DNA of 64,000 nucleotides from Micromonospora olivasterospora (GCF_007830265.1 NZ_VLKE01000001.1:1674001-1738000); one strand, 5' to 3'. Counted from the first letter of the stretch, positions 34,068 through 45,366 are shown. Numbers and translations are program-made. Notes: generated from the sequence alone by a model not told the origin.

Positions 34068-35396
34068 CTACCGCAGGAACCCTTCGTAGTTCCGCTGCAT
34101 GAGTTGGCTCTCGATCTGCTTAACGGTCTCCAGACCGACGCCGACCATGATGAGCACAGCGGTGCCGCCGAACGGGAAGTTCTGGAACTGCTGGTTGTTC
34201 AGCCAGATGAAGAAGAAGTTCGGCAGGACCGCGATGATGCCCAGGTAGAGCGCACCCGGCAGGGTGATCCGGCTGAGGATGAAGTCGAGGTAGTCGGCGG
34301 TCGGCTTGCCGGGGCGGATGCCCGGCACGAAGCCGCCGTACTTCTTCATGTTGTCCGCGACCTCGGTCGGGTTGAACGTGATCGACACGTAGAAGTACGT
34401 GAAGAAGATGATCAGCAGGAAGTAGATCCCGATGTGCAAGGCGCTGTCCGGCGAGACGATGTACCTGTCGATCCAGGCCTGGGTGGGGCCCGGGTTCGTC
34501 CGATCGAAGAACTGCAGCGCCAGCTGCGGGAGGTAGAGCAGCGACGAGCCGAAGATGACCGGGATCACACCCGCCTGGTTGACCTTGAGCGGGATGTAGG
34601 TCGAGGTGCCGCCGTACATCCGCCGGCCGATCATCCGCTTGGCGTACTGCACCGGGATCCGGCGCTGCGCCTGCTCGATGAAGGTGACCGCGGTGATGAC
34701 CACCAAGACCAGCGCGAGCACCAGGAAGAACTTGGGCCAGCCCTGCTCGGTCTTGATCTTCCAGCCCTCGCTGGGGAGGCGGGCGGCGATCGAGGTGAAG
34801 ATCAGGACGGACATGCCGTTGCCGACGCCCCGATCGGTGATCAGCTCGCCGAGCCACATCACCACGCCGGTGCCGGCGGTCATCGTCATGACCAGGATGC
34901 CCAGCGTCAGCCAGTCCGGGATGCCGGTGTCCCGAGGGATGATCGGGAACTGGTCGCACTGGTTGTTGAACAGCTGCCCGGAACGGGCCAGCGCCACGAA
35001 CGCCGACGACTGGAGGATGCCCAGGCCGAGGGTCAGGTAGCGGGTGTACTGGGTGATCTTCGTCTGGCCGGCCTGCCCCTCCTTGCGGAGCTGCTCCAGC
35101 CGCGGGATCACCACGGTCAGCAGCTGCAGGATGATCGACGCGGTGATGTAGGGCATGATGCCCAGCGCGAAGACCGAGAGCTGGAGCAGCGCCCCGCCGG
35201 AGAAGAGGTCCAGCAGGTTCAGCACCCCTGTGCTGCCGCCCTGCATCGCGTCGATGCACTTCTGCACGTTGCCGTACGAGACGCCGGGGCTGGGCAGCGT
35301 CGCGCCGAGCCGGTAGACCGCGATGATGCCGACTGTGAACAGCAGCTTCTTGCGCAGGTCAGGCGTGCGGAACGCACTGAGAAAGGCGGACAGCAA
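34068..35396 (-). CDS. secY: preprotein translocase subunit SecY
   Basis: A 442-residue ten-span channel subunit of the Sec translocon (LFTVGIIAVYRLGATLPSPGV; LGIMPYITASIILQLLTVVIP; ADNMKKYGGFVPGIRPG). The TTG at 35396 is chosen because AGGAGG lies 6 bases before it and the encoded MLSAFLSAFRTPDLRKKL is the usual SecY start; the frame is open further upstream without such a site. It heads the secY-adk-map unit, separated from rplO by a strong terminator. Confidence 0.97.
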   Translation of the reverse strand: MLSAFLSAFRTPDLRKKLLFTVGIIAVYRLGATLPSPGVSYGNVQKCIDAMQGGSTGVLNLLDLFSGGALLQLSVFALGIMPYITASIILQLLTVVIPRLEQLRKEGQAGQTKITQYTRYLTLGLGILQSSAFVALARSGQLFNNQCDQFPIIPRDTGIPDWLTLGILVMTMTAGTGVVMWLGELITDRGVGNGMSVLIFTSIAARLPSEGWKIKTEQGWPKFFLVLALVLVVITAVTFIEQAQRRIPVQYAKRMIGRRMYGGTSTYIPLKVNQAGVIPVIFGSSLLYLPQLALQFFDRTNPGPTQAWIDRYIVSPDSALHIGIYFLLIIFFTYFYVSITFNPTEVADNMKKYGGFVPGIRPGKPTADYLDFILSRITLPGALYLGIIAVLPNFFFIWLNNQQFQNFPFGGTAVLIMVGVGLETVKQIESQLMQRNYEGFLR

Positions 35397-35578
35397 CTTC
35401 TTCCTCCTGCGCGAGGCGGGCCGCCGGTGGTCCCTGGCGGATCGGGGTGGGCCGGGCGGAGCGCCCGATATCCATGGCTGGGATGGGACTCTAACAGTCC
35501 GACCCCGGTCCGGGCAGGTGTGCCCGGCTACATAAACCGAATCCGATGTTACCCGGCGCACACGCCCCAGGTAGACCA

Positions 35579-35615
35579 TGGCGCCCGTTCAGTTGTTCAC
35601 ACTGAACGGGCGCCA
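35579..35615 (-). terminator. terminator hairpin between rplO and secY
   Basis: 15-bp perfect stem (35579-35593 with 35601-35615) and a seven-base loop tgttcac. It lies 12 bases after the rplO stop. It divides the spc ribosomal unit from secY-adk-map. A TAGAGT -10-like box on the minus strand near 35490 may belong to a secY promoter, but no good -35 is paired with it. Confidence 0.85.
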
Positions 35616-35626
35616 CGGGTGCTGCC

Positions 35627-36070
35627 TTACAGCTCGGTGACCGAGCCGCCGGCGGCGGTGATCTTCTCCTTGGCCGACGCGCTGAACGCGTGCGCCGACA
35701 CCTGGAGCGCGACGCCGCCGAGGTCGCCGGAGCCGAGGACCTTGACCGGCTGGCCCTTGCGGACCGCGCCGGACTCGACCAGCTCCAGCGGGCCGACCTG
35801 GCCGCCGTTCGGGAACAGCTCGGCGAGCCTGTCCAGGTTGACCACCTGGAAGACCACCTTGAACTTGTTCTTGAAGCCCTTCATCTTCGGCAGGCGCATG
35901 TGGATGGGCATCTGCCCACCCTCGAACGCCGGCGAGATGTTCTTGCGGGCCTTGGAACCCTTGGTACCGCGACCGGCGGTCTTGCCCTTGGAGCCCTCAC
36001 CGCGACCCACCCGGGTCTTCGGGGTCTTGGCACCGGGCGCCGGGCGCAGGTGGTGGACCTTGATCGTCAT
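35627..36070 (-). CDS. rplO: 50S ribosomal protein L15
   Basis: A 147-residue late-assembly protein. Block: [33 protein letters not shown], with the conserved [18 protein letters not shown]. The ATG overlaps the rpmD stop by one base. It is the last gene before the terminator ahead of secY. Confidence 0.97.
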   Translation of the reverse strand: MTIKVHHLRPAPGAKTPKTRVGRGEGSKGKTAGRGTKGSKARKNISPAFEGGQMPIHMRLPKMKGFKNKFKVVFQVVNLDRLAELFPNGGQVGPLELVESGAVRKGQPVKVLGSGDLGGVALQVSAHAFSASAKEKITAAGGSVTEL

Positions 36071-36252
36071 TACTCGACCTCCTCGACCTTCACGAGGTGG
36101 TTGACCGTGAAGATCATGCCGCGGATCTCCGGCCGGTCCTCCTTGACCACCACGTCGTTGATCCGCTTGAGGCCGAGCGAGCGCAGCGAGTCACGCTGGT
36201 TCCGCTTGGCCCCGATCTCGGACCGGACCTGGGTGACCTTCAGGCGAGCCAT
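36070..36252 (-). CDS. rpmD: 50S ribosomal protein L30
   Basis: 60 residues, the short L30 form ([36 protein letters not shown]...HLVKVEEVE). Its ends overlap both neighbours by single bases, so translation is coupled between rpsE and rplO. Confidence 0.97.
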   Translation of the reverse strand: MARLKVTQVRSEIGAKRNQRDSLRSLGLKRINDVVVKEDRPEIRGMIFTVNHLVKVEEVE

Positions 36253-36866
36253 CAGGACGCCACCCCCGCCCGCGACGCGAGCATGGCGGCCGGTGCCACG
36301 TCCTCGACCGGCAGACCACGACGGGCCGCGACGGCCTCGGGGGACTCCAGCCCCTTCAGCGCCGCCACCGTGGCGTGCACGATGTTGATCGGGTTGGACG
36401 ACCCGAGGCTCTTGGAGAGCACGTCGTGGATGCCCGCGCACTCCAGGACGGCACGCACCGGACCACCGGCGATGACACCCGTACCGGCCGAGGCCGGCTT
36501 GAGCAGCACCACGCCGGCGGCGGCCTCGCCCTGCACCGGGTGCGGGATCGAGGCGCCGATCCGCGGCACCTTGAAGAAGTGCTTCTTGGCCTCCTCGACG
36601 CCCTTGGCGATCGCCGCGGGCACCTCCTTGGCCTTTCCGTAGCCCACGCCGACGGTGCCGTCGCCGTCGCCCACGATCACCAGGGCGGTGAAGCTGAAGC
36701 GACGACCACCCTTCACGACCTTGGCGACGCGGTTGATCGCGACGACCCGCTCGAGGTGCGGGGTCTTCTCGACGGGCGCGTTTCCGCGGCCGCCCTCACG
36801 GCGGTTGTCGCGGCGACCACCCTCGTTGCCACCGGACCCGCCGCCACGGCGCTGTTGACCTGGCAT
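36252..36866 (-). CDS. rpsE: 30S ribosomal protein S5
   Basis: A 204-residue fidelity protein. A Gly/Arg-rich N-terminal extension of about 35 residues is followed by the double-stranded RNA-binding block ([21 protein letters not shown]) and the S5 C-terminal domain ([37 protein letters not shown]). It overlaps rpmD by one base. Confidence 0.97.
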   Translation of the reverse strand: MPGQQRRGGGSGGNEGGRRDNRREGGRGNAPVEKTPHLERVVAINRVAKVVKGGRRFSFTALVIVGDGDGTVGVGYGKAKEVPAAIAKGVEEAKKHFFKVPRIGASIPHPVQGEAAAGVVLLKPASAGTGVIAGGPVRAVLECAGIHDVLSKSLGSSNPINIVHATVAALKGLESPEAVAARRGLPVEDVAPAAMLASRAGVAS

Positions 36867-36899
36867 CAGCAGCCTTCCTTCTCTCTCGTGACGGGGTTT

Positions 36900-37289
36900 C
36901 TAGAACTCGAGCCCGGCTTCGCGGGCGGCGTCGGCAAGCGCGGCGACCCGCCCCGCGTACCGGTTGCCACCGCGGTCGAAGACGACCTTGGAGACGCCGG
37001 CGGCCTTGGCCCGCTCGGCGAGCAGGGCGCCGACCTTGCCGGCCAGGGCGCTCTTGTCGCCCTCGGCGCCGCGCAGCGACGCGTCCAGGGTCGAGGCCGA
37101 CGCCAGGGTGTGACCCTTGGTGTCGTCCACGATCTGGGCCACGATGTGCCGCAGCGAACGGGTGACGACCAGGCGGGGACGCTCGGCGGTGCCGCTGATG
37201 TTCTTGCGGACCCGGAAGTGCCGTCGCGCACGCCCGACGGCACGCTTGGCGGCGACGCCGCGGCGGCGCTTGAGCAGCGTGGCGCTCAC
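36900..37289 (-). CDS. rplR: 50S ribosomal protein L18
   Basis: A 129-residue 5S rRNA-binding protein ([48 protein letters not shown]...[28 protein letters not shown]). The GTG start lies 67 bases after rplF; the gap shows no gene. Confidence 0.96.
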   Translation of the reverse strand: MSATLLKRRRGVAAKRAVGRARRHFRVRKNISGTAERPRLVVTRSLRHIVAQIVDDTKGHTLASASTLDASLRGAEGDKSALAGKVGALLAERAKAAGVSKVVFDRGGNRYAGRVAALADAAREAGLEF

Positions 37290-37356
37290 TTCTTACCTGC
37301 CTTTCTCACGGCCTCACGGCCGGCGGAGGACCTCGCCCTGGTGCTGACGGCCGCGG

Positions 37357-37899
37357 TCACTTCTTGCCCGCCTTTCCAGCCTTACGGCGGATGACCTCGC
37401 CCTGGTACTTCACGCCCTTGCCCTTGTAGGGCTCCGGCGGACGGATCTTCCGGATGTTGGCGGCGACCTCACCGACCTGCTGCTTGTCGATGCCGGCCAC
37501 GTGGAACAGCGTCGGCCTCTCCACCGTGAAGGTGATGCCCTCCGGGGCCGGGACCAGCACCGGGTGCGAGAACCCGAGCGCGAACTCCAGGTCCTTGCCC
37601 TTGGCGGTGACGCGGTAACCGGTGCCAGCGATCTCCAGGCTCTTGCGGTAGCCCTCGGTGACGCCGACGATCATGTTGGCGACCAGGGTCCGGCTCAGGC
37701 CGTGGAGCTCCTTGGCCTTGCGCTCGTCGTTGGGCCGGTTGACGTGCAGGTGGCCGTCCTCGCCCCGCTCCGCCGTGATCGGCTCGGCCAGAACGTGGCT
37801 CAGCTCGCCCTTCGGGCCCTTGACCGTGACGGTCTGGCCGTCGATCGTGATGTCGACGCCGGCTGGCACCGGGATCGACTTACGTCCAATACGCGACAT
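37357..37899 (-). CDS. rplF: 50S ribosomal protein L6
   Basis: 180 residues. Both L6 halves are present ([21 protein letters not shown]; then [28 protein letters not shown]). The ATG at 37899 matches the family start; an upstream GTG in frame would add 16 residues and is not needed. It lies 16 bases after rpsH. Confidence 0.97.
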   Translation of the reverse strand: MSRIGRKSIPVPAGVDITIDGQTVTVKGPKGELSHVLAEPITAERGEDGHLHVNRPNDERKAKELHGLSRTLVANMIVGVTEGYRKSLEIAGTGYRVTAKGKDLEFALGFSHPVLVPAPEGITFTVERPTLFHVAGIDKQQVGEVAANIRKIRPPEPYKGKGVKYQGEVIRRKAGKAGKK

Positions 37900-37915
37900 T
37901 TCTACCTGTCTCCCG

Positions 37916-38323
37916 TTACCAGACGAAGGCGAGGACTTCCCCGCCAACGCTCCGCTTGCGGGCCTGCCGGTCGGTGAGCAGCCCCTGGGACGTCGAAATG
38001 ATCGCCACGCCCAGCCCGCCGAGCACCCGCGGGAGCCCGTCCGACTTGGCGTACACCCGGAGACCGGGCTTGGACACTCGCTTGATGCCGGCCAGGCTCC
38101 GCTCGCGGTTCTGGCCGTACTTCAGCTCGACGACCAGTCGCTTGCCGACGGTGCCCTCCTCGGGCTCCTCGACCGACCAGGTGCTGATGTAACCCTCGGC
38201 CTTCAGGACCTCGGCGATATTCGCCTTGATCTTGGAGTAGGGCATCGTCACCCGGTCGTGGTACGCCTGGTTGGCGTTACGCAGACGCGTGAGCATGTCT
38301 GCGATCGGGTCGGTCATCGTCAT
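37916..38323 (-). CDS. rpsH: 30S ribosomal protein S8
   Basis: A 135-residue primary rRNA-binding protein and, in E. coli, the spc operon repressor ([38 protein letters not shown]; then [34 protein letters not shown]). ATG 38323 is used; a second ATG two codons later is possible. The 118-base gap to rpsN is long for this cluster and could hold a control site. Confidence 0.97.
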   Translation of the reverse strand: MTMTDPIADMLTRLRNANQAYHDRVTMPYSKIKANIAEVLKAEGYISTWSVEEPEEGTVGKRLVVELKYGQNRERSLAGIKRVSKPGLRVYAKSDGLPRVLGGLGVAIISTSQGLLTDRQARKRSVGGEVLAFVW

Positions 38324-38441
38324 GGATTTCGTCAGCCTTTCTCGCCGGGGTTCCCGGGGCGGTGAGCCCCGGGCCTACGGCGAAGAGCAATACGTGATCG
38401 GTGCAAGGGGGCCCCGGCCGTCGACCGGGGCGCGGTAGCCC

Positions 38442-38627
38442 TTACCAGGAAGCCTTGGACACGCCCGGCAGCTCACCGCGGTGGGCCATCTCCCGGATGC
38501 AGACCCGGCAGAGACCGAACTTGCGGTAGACCGCCTTGGGACGCCCGCACCGCTGGCAGCGGGTGTACGCGCGAACCGAGAACTTCGGCTTCGCGGCCGC
38601 CTTGAGGATCAGCGCCTTCTTGGCCAT
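38442..38627 (-). CDS. rpsN: 30S ribosomal protein S14 type Z (zinc form)
   Basis: 61 residues. Zinc ligands Cys 24, 27, 40 and 43 (C-x2-C twice). This is the short S14 form normally found in the spc cluster of actinobacteria; a zinc-independent paralog may exist elsewhere in the genome. One base separates it from the rplE stop. Confidence 0.97.
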   Translation of the reverse strand: MAKKALILKAAAKPKFSVRAYTRCQRCGRPKAVYRKFGLCRVCIREMAHRGELPGVSKASW

Positions 38628-38628
38628 C

Positions 38629-39198
38629 TCAGTTCTCCTTGAACGGGAAGCCCAGGAGCTTCAGCAGCGCCCGGCCCTCGTCGTCGGTCGTGGCGGTCGT
38701 GACCACCGTGATGTCCATGCCCCGCTGCCGATCGATCTTGTCCTGGTCGATCTCGTGGAACACCGACTGCTCGGTCAGGCCGAACGTGTAGTTGCCGTGC
38801 CCGTCGAGCTTGCGCCCGTCCAGACCGCGGAAGTCACGGATACGCGGCAGCGCGATCGACAGCAGCCGGTCCAGGAACTCCCACATCCGGTCGCCGCGCA
38901 GGGTGACCTTCGCGCCGATCGGCATGCCCTCGCGGAGCTTGAACTGCGCGATCGACTTGGTCGCCCGGCGCACCTGCGGCTTCTGACCGGTGATGGTGGC
39001 CAGGTCGCGGACGGCGCCGTCGATCAGCTTGGCGTCCCGGGCGGCCTCGCCGACACCCATGTTCACGACGATCTTGACCAGCCGCGGCACCTGCATCGGG
39101 TTGCCGTAGTTGTGCTGCTCCTGCAGCTTGGCCACGATCTCGTTGCGGTACCGCTCCTTGAGGCGCGGCATGGTCTTGGTTTCGGTAGCCGTGGTCAT
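38629..39198 (-). CDS. rplE: 50S ribosomal protein L5
   Basis: A 189-residue 5S rRNA-associated protein ([74 protein letters not shown]). The ATG at 39198 shares its first base with the rplX stop (TGATG), so it is coupled to rplX. Confidence 0.97.
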   Translation of the reverse strand: MTTATETKTMPRLKERYRNEIVAKLQEQHNYGNPMQVPRLVKIVVNMGVGEAARDAKLIDGAVRDLATITGQKPQVRRATKSIAQFKLREGMPIGAKVTLRGDRMWEFLDRLLSIALPRIRDFRGLDGRKLDGHGNYTFGLTEQSVFHEIDQDKIDRQRGMDITVVTTATTDDEGRALLKLLGFPFKEN

Positions 39199-39518
39199 CA
39201 CAGGTCCTTACCGGTGCTACGCGCGATGCGAACCTTCTGGCCGTTCTCGTCGAACCGGTACCCGACGCGGGTCGGGTTGCCGTCGGAGTCCAGGACCTGC
39301 ACGTTCGAGACGTGGATCGGGGCCTCCTGGGTGACGATGCCGCCGGTCTTGGCGCCACGCTGGGTGGTGCTGATGCGGGTGTGCTTCTTGACCCGGTTCA
39401 CGCCCTCGACCAGGACCTTGTCCTGCCGCGGGTAGGCCGCGATGACCTTGCCCTTGGCGCCCTTGTCCTTGCCGGCGATGACGACGACCGTGTCGCCCTT
39501 CTTGACCTTCACGGTCAC
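39198..39518 (-). CDS. rplX: 50S ribosomal protein L24
   Basis: 106 residues with the KOW motif ([43 protein letters not shown]). The GTG at 39518 overlaps the rplN stop (GTGA) and gives the usual MTVKVKKGD start; the longer open frame upstream is rplN read in another frame. Confidence 0.96.
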   Translation of the reverse strand: MTVKVKKGDTVVVIAGKDKGAKGKVIAAYPRQDKVLVEGVNRVKKHTRISTTQRGAKTGGIVTQEAPIHVSNVQVLDSDGNPTRVGYRFDENGQKVRIARSTGKDL

Positions 39519-39883
39519 AACACCTCCGGCGCGAGGGAAATAATCTTCATGAACCGCTTGTCCCGCAGCTCGCGACCCACCGGGCCGAAGATACGGGTGC
39601 CGCGCGGGTCCCCGCCGTCCTTGATGATGACGGCGGCGTTCTCGTCGAAGCGGATGTACGAGCCGTCCGGCCGCCGCTTCTCCTTGGCGGTGCGGACGAC
39701 GACAGCCTTGACGACGTCGCCCTTCTTCACACCGGCACCCGGGATCGCGTCCTTGACCGTGGCCACAATGACGTCGCCGATGCTCGCGTAGCGCCGACCG
39801 GAGCCACCGAGAACCCGGATGCACAGGATCTCCCGGGCACCCGTGTTGTCGGCGACGCGCAGTCGCGACTCCTGCTGAATCAC
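39515..39883 (-). CDS. rplN: 50S ribosomal protein L14
   Basis: 122 residues, the normal length ([46 protein letters not shown]...[28 protein letters not shown]). The start is GTG. The 97-base gap to rpsQ is the boundary between the S10 and spc sections. Confidence 0.97.
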   Translation of the reverse strand: MIQQESRLRVADNTGAREILCIRVLGGSGRRYASIGDVIVATVKDAIPGAGVKKGDVVKAVVVRTAKEKRRPDGSYIRFDENAAVIIKDGGDPRGTRIFGPVGRELRDKRFMKIISLAPEVL

Positions 39884-39980
39884 GTCTATCTCCTATGTCT
39901 GCCGGTTCTCCGGCCGCCGGTGGCGGCCGGAGCCTGGCGGAACCTGCGCCCGGCTGACGCCGGGCGAGCTCGAGCCTTCG

Positions 39981-40259
39981 CTACTTGGCCTTTTCCAGGA
40001 TCTCCACGAGCCGCCACCGCTTGGTGGCCGACAGCGGCCGGGTCTCCATGATCAGGACCCGGTCGCCGATGCCGGCGGAGTTCTGCTCGTCGTGCACCTT
40101 CAGCTTGCTGGTCCGGCGCATGATCTTGCCGTACAGCGCGTGCTTGACCCGGTCCTCGACCTCGACGACGACGGTCTTGTCCATCTTGTCGCTGACCACG
40201 AGGCCCTCGCGAACCTTCCGGCGGGCCCGCGCGGTGGCGGTGGTGGTGTTCTCACTCAT
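39981..40259 (-). CDS. rpsQ: 30S ribosomal protein S17
   Basis: 92 residues with an OB fold ([45 protein letters not shown]...[28 protein letters not shown]). The ATG overlaps the rpmC stop by four bases. It is the last gene of the S10 section. Confidence 0.97.
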   Translation of the reverse strand: MSENTTTATARARRKVREGLVVSDKMDKTVVVEVEDRVKHALYGKIMRRTSKLKVHDEQNSAGIGDRVLIMETRPLSATKRWRLVEILEKAK

Positions 40260-40492
40260 GACGCAGTCACCTCAGTCGGCGCGGTCGAGAGACCCAGCTC
40301 GCGCTCACGCATGATCGTGTAGATCCGGGCGATCTCCCGACGGATGACCTGCAGCCGCCGGTTGTTGTCCAGCTGACCGGTTGCGGCCTGCACGCGGAGG
40401 TTGAACAGCTCCGCCTTGGCCTCGCGCAGCTTCGTGACCAGCTCCTCGTCGGAGTGCTCACGCAGCTCGGAGGCCTTAACGCCCGCTGCCAT
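40256..40492 (-). CDS. rpmC: 50S ribosomal protein L29
   Basis: 78 residues in a two-helix form ([63 protein letters not shown]). It lies near the exit tunnel, where targeting factors dock. It overlaps both rplP (one base) and rpsQ (four bases). Confidence 0.97.
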   Translation of the reverse strand: MAAGVKASELREHSDEELVTKLREAKAELFNLRVQAATGQLDNNRRLQVIRREIARIYTIMRERELGLSTAPTEVTAS

Positions 40493-40917
40493 CAGGATTC
40501 ACCCACTTCGCGCGTAACAATGCGGCACTTCATCGGGAGCTTGTGGATCGCGCGACGCATCGCCTCTCGCGCGATCTGCTCGTTGGGGAAGGACATCTCG
40601 AAGAGGATCCGCCCCGGCTTGACGTTGGCGACCCACCACTCGGGCGAGCCCTTACCGGAACCCATCCGGGTTTCCGCCGGCTTCTTGGTCAGGGCCTGGT
40701 CCGGGAAGATCGAGATCCAGACCTTGCCGCCACGCTTGATGTGACGGGTCATCGCGATACGCGCCGACTCGATCTGCCGGTTGGTCACGTACGCCGGCTC
40801 GAGAGCCTGGATCCCGAACTCGCCGAACACCACCCGGTTGCCGCCCTTGGACGCGCCGTGGCGGTCCGGGTGGTGCGGCTTGCGGAAGCCCTTCGGGGGC
40901 TTGCGCGGCATCAGCAT
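40492..40917 (-). CDS. rplP: 50S ribosomal protein L16
   Basis: 141 residues ([27 protein letters not shown]...[38 protein letters not shown]). The ATG at 40917 gives the family-typical MLxPR start. The gene follows rpsC after three bases. Confidence 0.97.
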   Translation of the reverse strand: MLMPRKPPKGFRKPHHPDRHGASKGGNRVVFGEFGIQALEPAYVTNRQIESARIAMTRHIKRGGKVWISIFPDQALTKKPAETRMGSGKGSPEWWVANVKPGRILFEMSFPNEQIAREAMRRAIHKLPMKCRIVTREVGES

Positions 40918-40920
40918 CTG

Positions 40921-41787
40921 TCAGCCCTCCTGCTGCGTTTCTGCCGGAGTCGAAGCGGCCGAGGAGACAGCGGCGCTGTCGATCGGCTCGCCGCTCGGCG
41001 TCTCGGCCTGCTGCGCGATGGTGGTCGCGGCAGCCCGGCCGGCCTCGGTGCCACCGGCGGTCGTGCCGGCGGAGCCGGACCGACCACGGCGCGGCCGCTC
41101 GGGGCGGTCACCGCGCTCACGGCGCGGGCGCGACGGAGCCTCGGCCGGGGTCTCCCGACCCGGCACCGCGTCACCCTTGTAGATCCAGACCTTCACGCCG
41201 ATGCGGCCGAAGGTGGTACGGGCCTCGAAGAGGCCGTACTCGATGTTGGCCCGCAGCGTGTGCAGCGGGACGCGACCCTCGCGGTAGAACTCCGTCCGGC
41301 TCATCTCAGCGCCGCCGAGGCGACCCGAGACCTGAACCCGGATGCCCTTGCAGACCGGGTTCTTCATCGCCGACTGCATCGCCTTGCGCATGGCCCGACG
41401 GAAGCTGACCCGGCTGGAGAGCTGCTCGGCGACGCCCTGGGCGACCAGCTGCGCGTCCGACTCGGGGTTCTTGACCTCGATGATGTTCAGCTGCACCTGC
41501 TTGCCGGTGAGCTTCTCCAGCTCGCCGCGGATCCGGTCGGCCTCCGCGCCCTTACGGCCGATGACGATGCCCGGCCGGGCGGTGTGGATGTCGACCCGGA
41601 CCCGGTCGCGGGTGCGCTCGATGTCGACCTTCGAGATGCCGGCCCGCTCCAGCCCCTTGGACATCATCCGGCGGATCTTGACGTCCTCGCCGATGTAGTC
41701 CTTGTAGAGCTTGTCGGTGAACCAGCGGGACTTCCAGTCGGTCGAGATGCCGAGCCGGAACCCAGTGGGGTGAACCTTCTGACCCAT
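40921..41787 (-). CDS. rpsC: 30S ribosomal protein S3
   Basis: A 288-residue protein. Residues 1-215 hold the KH domain ([32 protein letters not shown]) and the S3 C-terminal domain. The last 70 residues are an added tail rich in Arg, then Ala/Thr/Ser/Gln, longer than E. coli S3 but usual in style for actinobacteria. The ATG at 41787 shares a base with the rplV stop. Confidence 0.97.
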   Translation of the reverse strand: MGQKVHPTGFRLGISTDWKSRWFTDKLYKDYIGEDVKIRRMMSKGLERAGISKVDIERTRDRVRVDIHTARPGIVIGRKGAEADRIRGELEKLTGKQVQLNIIEVKNPESDAQLVAQGVAEQLSSRVSFRRAMRKAMQSAMKNPVCKGIRVQVSGRLGGAEMSRTEFYREGRVPLHTLRANIEYGLFEARTTFGRIGVKVWIYKGDAVPGRETPAEAPSRPRRERGDRPERPRRGRSGSAGTTAGGTEAGRAAATTIAQQAETPSGEPIDSAAVSSAASTPAETQQEG

Positions 41788-42245
41788 TACTCGGCACCCT
41801 CCGTCGTGCTCTGCGCTTCCGCCGGCTCGGCCTGCTTCGCCGGGGCCGCCTTCTTCGCCGCCGCCTTCTTCGGCGCGGCCGGCGCCACCGCCTCGACCGC
41901 CACGGTGATGTGGCACGTCCGCTTGCGGATCCGGTACGCCCGGCCCTGCGCCCGCGGCCGGAACCGCTTCATCGTCGGGCCCTCGTCGACGAACGCCTCG
42001 CTGACGAGCAGCGCGTCGGGGTCCAGCCGCTCGTTGTTCTCCGCGTTGGCGATCGCGCTCGCGAGCACCTTGTACACCTGCTCGCTCGCAGCCTGCGGCG
42101 CGAACTGCAGCACCGTGAGCGCCTCCTTCGCGGGCAGGCCGCGGACGAGGTTGACCACCCGGCGCGCCTTCATCGGCGAGATGCGCACGTGCCGCGCAAC
42201 CGCCCGCGCGCCCGGAAGCACCGGAGCGTCGCCCTTTCCTGGCAT
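41787..42245 (-). CDS. rplV: 50S ribosomal protein L22
   Basis: 152 residues. The conserved core includes [32 protein letters not shown] and the exit-tunnel hairpin region ending [23 protein letters not shown] 35-residue Ala/Lys/Glu tail is added. It lies between rpsS and rpsC. Confidence 0.97.
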   Translation of the reverse strand: MPGKGDAPVLPGARAVARHVRISPMKARRVVNLVRGLPAKEALTVLQFAPQAASEQVYKVLASAIANAENNERLDPDALLVSEAFVDEGPTMKRFRPRAQGRAYRIRKRTCHITVAVEAVAPAAPKKAAAKKAAPAKQAEPAEAQSTTEGAE

Positions 42246-42285
42246 CGCTGTAACCCCTTGTTCCTCTATCCGTATGCCCGCGGCG

Positions 42286-42567
42286 TCAGCGCCGGCGGCT
42301 CTTCCGGTCGTCCTTCTCGTGACCCTTGAACGTGCGGGTCAGCGCGAACTCGCCGAGCTTGTGCCCGACCATCGCCTCGGTGATGAACACCGGGACGTGC
42401 TTGCGCCCGTCGTGCACTGCGATCGTGTGGCCGAGCATCTCGGGGATGATCGTCGAGCGCCGCGACCAGGTCTTGATGACGTTCTTCGAGCCCTTGTCGT
42501 TCTGCGTCTCCACCTTCTTGAGCAGGTGGTCGTCGACGAACGGGCCCTTCTTCAGGCTGCGAGGCAT
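42286..42567 (-). CDS. rpsS: 30S ribosomal protein S19
   Basis: 93 residues ([80 protein letters not shown]). Normal length; 15 bases after rplB. Confidence 0.97.
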   Translation of the reverse strand: MPRSLKKGPFVDDHLLKKVETQNDKGSKNVIKTWSRRSTIIPEMLGHTIAVHDGRKHVPVFITEAMVGHKLGEFALTRTFKGHEKDDRKSRRR

Positions 42568-42582
42568 TAGTCAGCTCTCCTG

Positions 42583-43422
42583 TTAGCCGCGCTTGCGGGT
42601 GGCGTAGCGGCGGCGGACGATCAGCCGGTCGCTCGGCTGGCCCTTACGACGGGTGCGGCCCTCGGGCTTACCCTGCGGGTTGACCGGGTGGCGACCACCG
42701 GAGGTCTTACCCTCACCACCACCGTGCGGGTGGTCGACCGGGTTCATGGCGACACCACGGACGGTCGGGCGCTTGCCCTTCCACCGCATGCGGCCCGCCT
42801 TACCCCAGTTGATGTTCGACTGGTCGGCGTTGCCGATCTCGCCGATGCTGGCGCGGCAGCGCACGTCGACCCGCCGGATCTCACCGGACGGCATGCGGAG
42901 GGTGGCGTACGCGCCCTCGCGGCCGAGCAGCTGGATGCCGACGCCGGCCGAGCGGGCCAGCTTGGCGCCGCCGCCCGGGCGCAGCTCCACGTTGTGGATC
43001 GTGGTACCGACCGGGATGTTGCGCAGCGGCAGGTTGTTGCCCGGCTTGATGTCGGCGCCCGGGCCGGACTCGACGGCGTCGCCCTGCTTCAGGTCCTTCG
43101 GCGCGATGATGTAGCGCTTCTCGCCGTCGGCGTAGTGCAGCAGCGCGATGCGCGCGGTGCGGTTCGGGTCGTACTCGATGTGGGCGACCTTCGCCGGGAC
43201 GCCGTCCTTGTCGACCCGCTTGAAGTCGATCAGACGGTACTGGCGCTTGTGCCCACCGCCGTGGTGCCGCGTGGTGATCCGGCCGTGGGCGTTGCGTCCG
43301 CCCTTCTTCGGCAGCGGCGCCAGCAGCGACTTCTCGGGCGTCGACCGGGTGATCTCAGCGAAGTCGGCGACGCTCGAGCCACGCCGGCCCGGCGTCGTCG
43401 GCTTGTACTTACGGATAGCCAT
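42583..43422 (-). CDS. rplB: 50S ribosomal protein L2
   Basis: A 279-residue protein needed for subunit association and the peptidyl-transferase centre. Blocks: [43 protein letters not shown] and the C-terminal [21 protein letters not shown], which holds the functional His. Full length; 12 bases after rplW. Confidence 0.98.
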   Translation of the reverse strand: MAIRKYKPTTPGRRGSSVADFAEITRSTPEKSLLAPLPKKGGRNAHGRITTRHHGGGHKRQYRLIDFKRVDKDGVPAKVAHIEYDPNRTARIALLHYADGEKRYIIAPKDLKQGDAVESGPGADIKPGNNLPLRNIPVGTTIHNVELRPGGGAKLARSAGVGIQLLGREGAYATLRMPSGEIRRVDVRCRASIGEIGNADQSNINWGKAGRMRWKGKRPTVRGVAMNPVDHPHGGGEGKTSGGRHPVNPQGKPEGRTRRKGQPSDRLIVRRRYATRKRG

Positions 43423-43434
43423 TGTCTACACCCC

Positions 43435-43737
43435 TCAGCTGACCGGGCCGCCGAAGGCCTCGATACGGTCACCGTCAGCCAGCTTCACCATCGCCCGCTT
43501 GGTGGCCTTGCGCTGACCGAAGCCGGTCTTGGTGCGCTTGCGCTTGCCCTCGCGGTTGAGCGTGTTGACCGTCAGGACGCGGACGTTGAAGATCTGCTGA
43601 ATAGCGATCTTGATCTCGGTCTTGTTGGCGTCCGGGTGCACCAGGAAGGTGTACCAGTTGCGGTTCAGCTCGCTGTAGCTCTTCTCCGAGACGACCGGCG
43701 CCACGATGATGTCGCGCGGGTCGGCGATCGTGCTCAC
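43435..43737 (-). CDS. rplW: 50S ribosomal protein L23
   Basis: 100 residues, at the polypeptide exit site where trigger factor and SRP bind ([52 protein letters not shown]). The GTG start overlaps the rplD stop by four bases. Confidence 0.96.
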   Translation of the reverse strand: MSTIADPRDIIVAPVVSEKSYSELNRNWYTFLVHPDANKTEIKIAIQQIFNVRVLTVNTLNREGKRKRTKTGFGQRKATKRAMVKLADGDRIEAFGGPVS

Positions 43738-44384
43738 TTGCCACCCTCCTCGGTGGTCTCGGCGGGCACGCCGAGGAACTCGTCCAGGGCGTCCTTGGTG
43801 AAGACCACGTCGTCGGCCACCAGCACGTCGTACGTGTTGAGCTGGCCGGCCTCGATCAGGTGCACCCGCGGCTCGTTGCGCAGCGACACCCAGTTCAGCT
43901 CATCGGTGCTGCTCAGCACGACCAGGACCCGACGGGCCTCGGTCACCTTGGCCAGCGTGGCCAGGGCCGCCTTGGTCGACGGCTTCTCGCCCGAGACGAA
44001 CGCCTCGATGACGTGCACCTGGCCCGCGCGCGCCCGGTCGGAGAGGGCACCACGCAGGGCGGCGGCCTTCATCTTCTTCGGGGTCCGCTGGCTGTAGTCG
44101 CGCGGCACCGGGCCGTGGACCACGCCACCGCCGGCGAACTGCGGCGCGCGGATCGAGCCCTGCCGGGCACGACCGGTGCCCTTCTGCTTGTACGGCTTCT
44201 TGCCGCCGCCGGCGACCTCGCCGCGGGTCTTCGTCTTGTGCGTGCCCTGGCGCGCAGCCGCGAGCTGGGCCACCACGACCTGGTGCATCAGCGCGACGTT
44301 GGCCTGGACGTCGAACACGTCGGCCGGAAGCTCGACGGAGCCGCTCTTGGCGCCTTCGACGCTGAGGACGTCAACGGTGGTCAC
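43734..44384 (-). CDS. rplD: 50S ribosomal protein L4
   Basis: 216 residues with the basic exit-tunnel loop ([43 protein letters not shown]). L4 is the autorepressor of the S10 operon in E. coli; the same role here is only an inference. The GTG start overlaps the rplC stop. Confidence 0.97.
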   Translation of the reverse strand: MTTVDVLSVEGAKSGSVELPADVFDVQANVALMHQVVVAQLAAARQGTHKTKTRGEVAGGGKKPYKQKGTGRARQGSIRAPQFAGGGVVHGPVPRDYSQRTPKKMKAAALRGALSDRARAGQVHVIEAFVSGEKPSTKAALATLAKVTEARRVLVVLSSTDELNWVSLRNEPRVHLIEAGQLNTYDVLVADDVVFTKDALDEFLGVPAETTEEGGK

Positions 44385-45046
44385 TTGGCCACACCGCCCT
44401 TCTTCGCCTTGGTCTTGGCCGCGGTACGGACCAGGACCAGCGCGCCCTTGGGACCGGGGATGGCACCACGGACGAGCAGGAGGTTGTTCTCGGTGTCGAC
44501 CGCTTGGACGGTCAGGTTCTGGACGGTGTAGCGCACGCCACCCATCCGGCCCGCCATCCGGGTGCCCTTGAAGACGCGACCCGGGGTGGCGCAGGCGCCG
44601 ATCGAGCCCGGCGAGCGGTGCTTGCGCTCGACACCGTGGCTGGCGCGCAGACCGTGGAAGCCGTGCCGCTTCATCGGGCCGGCGTAGCCCTTGCCCTTGG
44701 TCTTGCCGGTGACGTCGATGCTGACGCCGGCCGGGAACTCCTCGACCGTGACCTCCTGGCCCGGCGAGTAGTCCGCGGCGTCCGTGGTCCGCAGCTCGAC
44801 GATGTGCCGGCGCGGCGCCACGTCGGCCTTCGCGTAGTGCCCGCTGACCGGCTTCTTCACCTTGCGCGGGTCGATCGTGCCGTACGCCAGCTGGATCGCG
44901 GAGTAACCGTCCTTCTCGGCGCTACGAACCTGGCTCACGACGCACGGGCCGGCCTGCACCACGGTCACGGGGACAACGCGGTTGTTGTCCCAGACCTGGG
45001 TCATGCCGAGCTTTGCGCCCAGGATCCCCTTGACTTGCCTGTCCAT
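44381..45046 (-). CDS. rplC: 50S ribosomal protein L3
   Basis: 221 residues ([76 protein letters not shown]). An early assembly protein reaching the peptidyl-transferase centre. The ATG lies 11 bases after rpsJ. Confidence 0.97.
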   Translation of the reverse strand: MDRQVKGILGAKLGMTQVWDNNRVVPVTVVQAGPCVVSQVRSAEKDGYSAIQLAYGTIDPRKVKKPVSGHYAKADVAPRRHIVELRTTDAADYSPGQEVTVEEFPAGVSIDVTGKTKGKGYAGPMKRHGFHGLRASHGVERKHRSPGSIGACATPGRVFKGTRMAGRMGGVRYTVQNLTVQAVDTENNLLLVRGAIPGPKGALVLVRTAAKTKAKKGGVAK

Positions 45047-45057
45047 TTGTCCGGTCC

Positions 45058-45366
45058 CTACAGCTTGATCTCGATGTCGACGCCAGCCGGCAGGTCGAGG
45101 CGCATGAGCGAGTCGACCGTCTTGGGGGTCGGGTCGATGATGTCGATCAGCCGCTTGTGCGTGCGCATCTCGAAGTGCTCGCGCGAGTCCTTGTACTTGT
45201 GCGGCGAGCGGATAACGCAGAAACGGTTGATCTCCGTGGGCAGCGGCACCGGGCCAGCGACCTGCGCCCCGGTACGCGTCACCGTCTCGACGATCTTCCG
45301 AGCCGAGGAGTCGACGACCTCGTGGTCATAGGCCTTGAGCCGGATGCGGATCTTCTGTCCCGCCAT
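45058..45366 (-). CDS. rpsJ: 30S ribosomal protein S10
   Basis: 102 residues, also known as NusE in antitermination ([81 protein letters not shown]). The ATG at 45366 fits the family start. First gene of the S10 operon, with a 354-base untranslated region before it. Confidence 0.97.
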
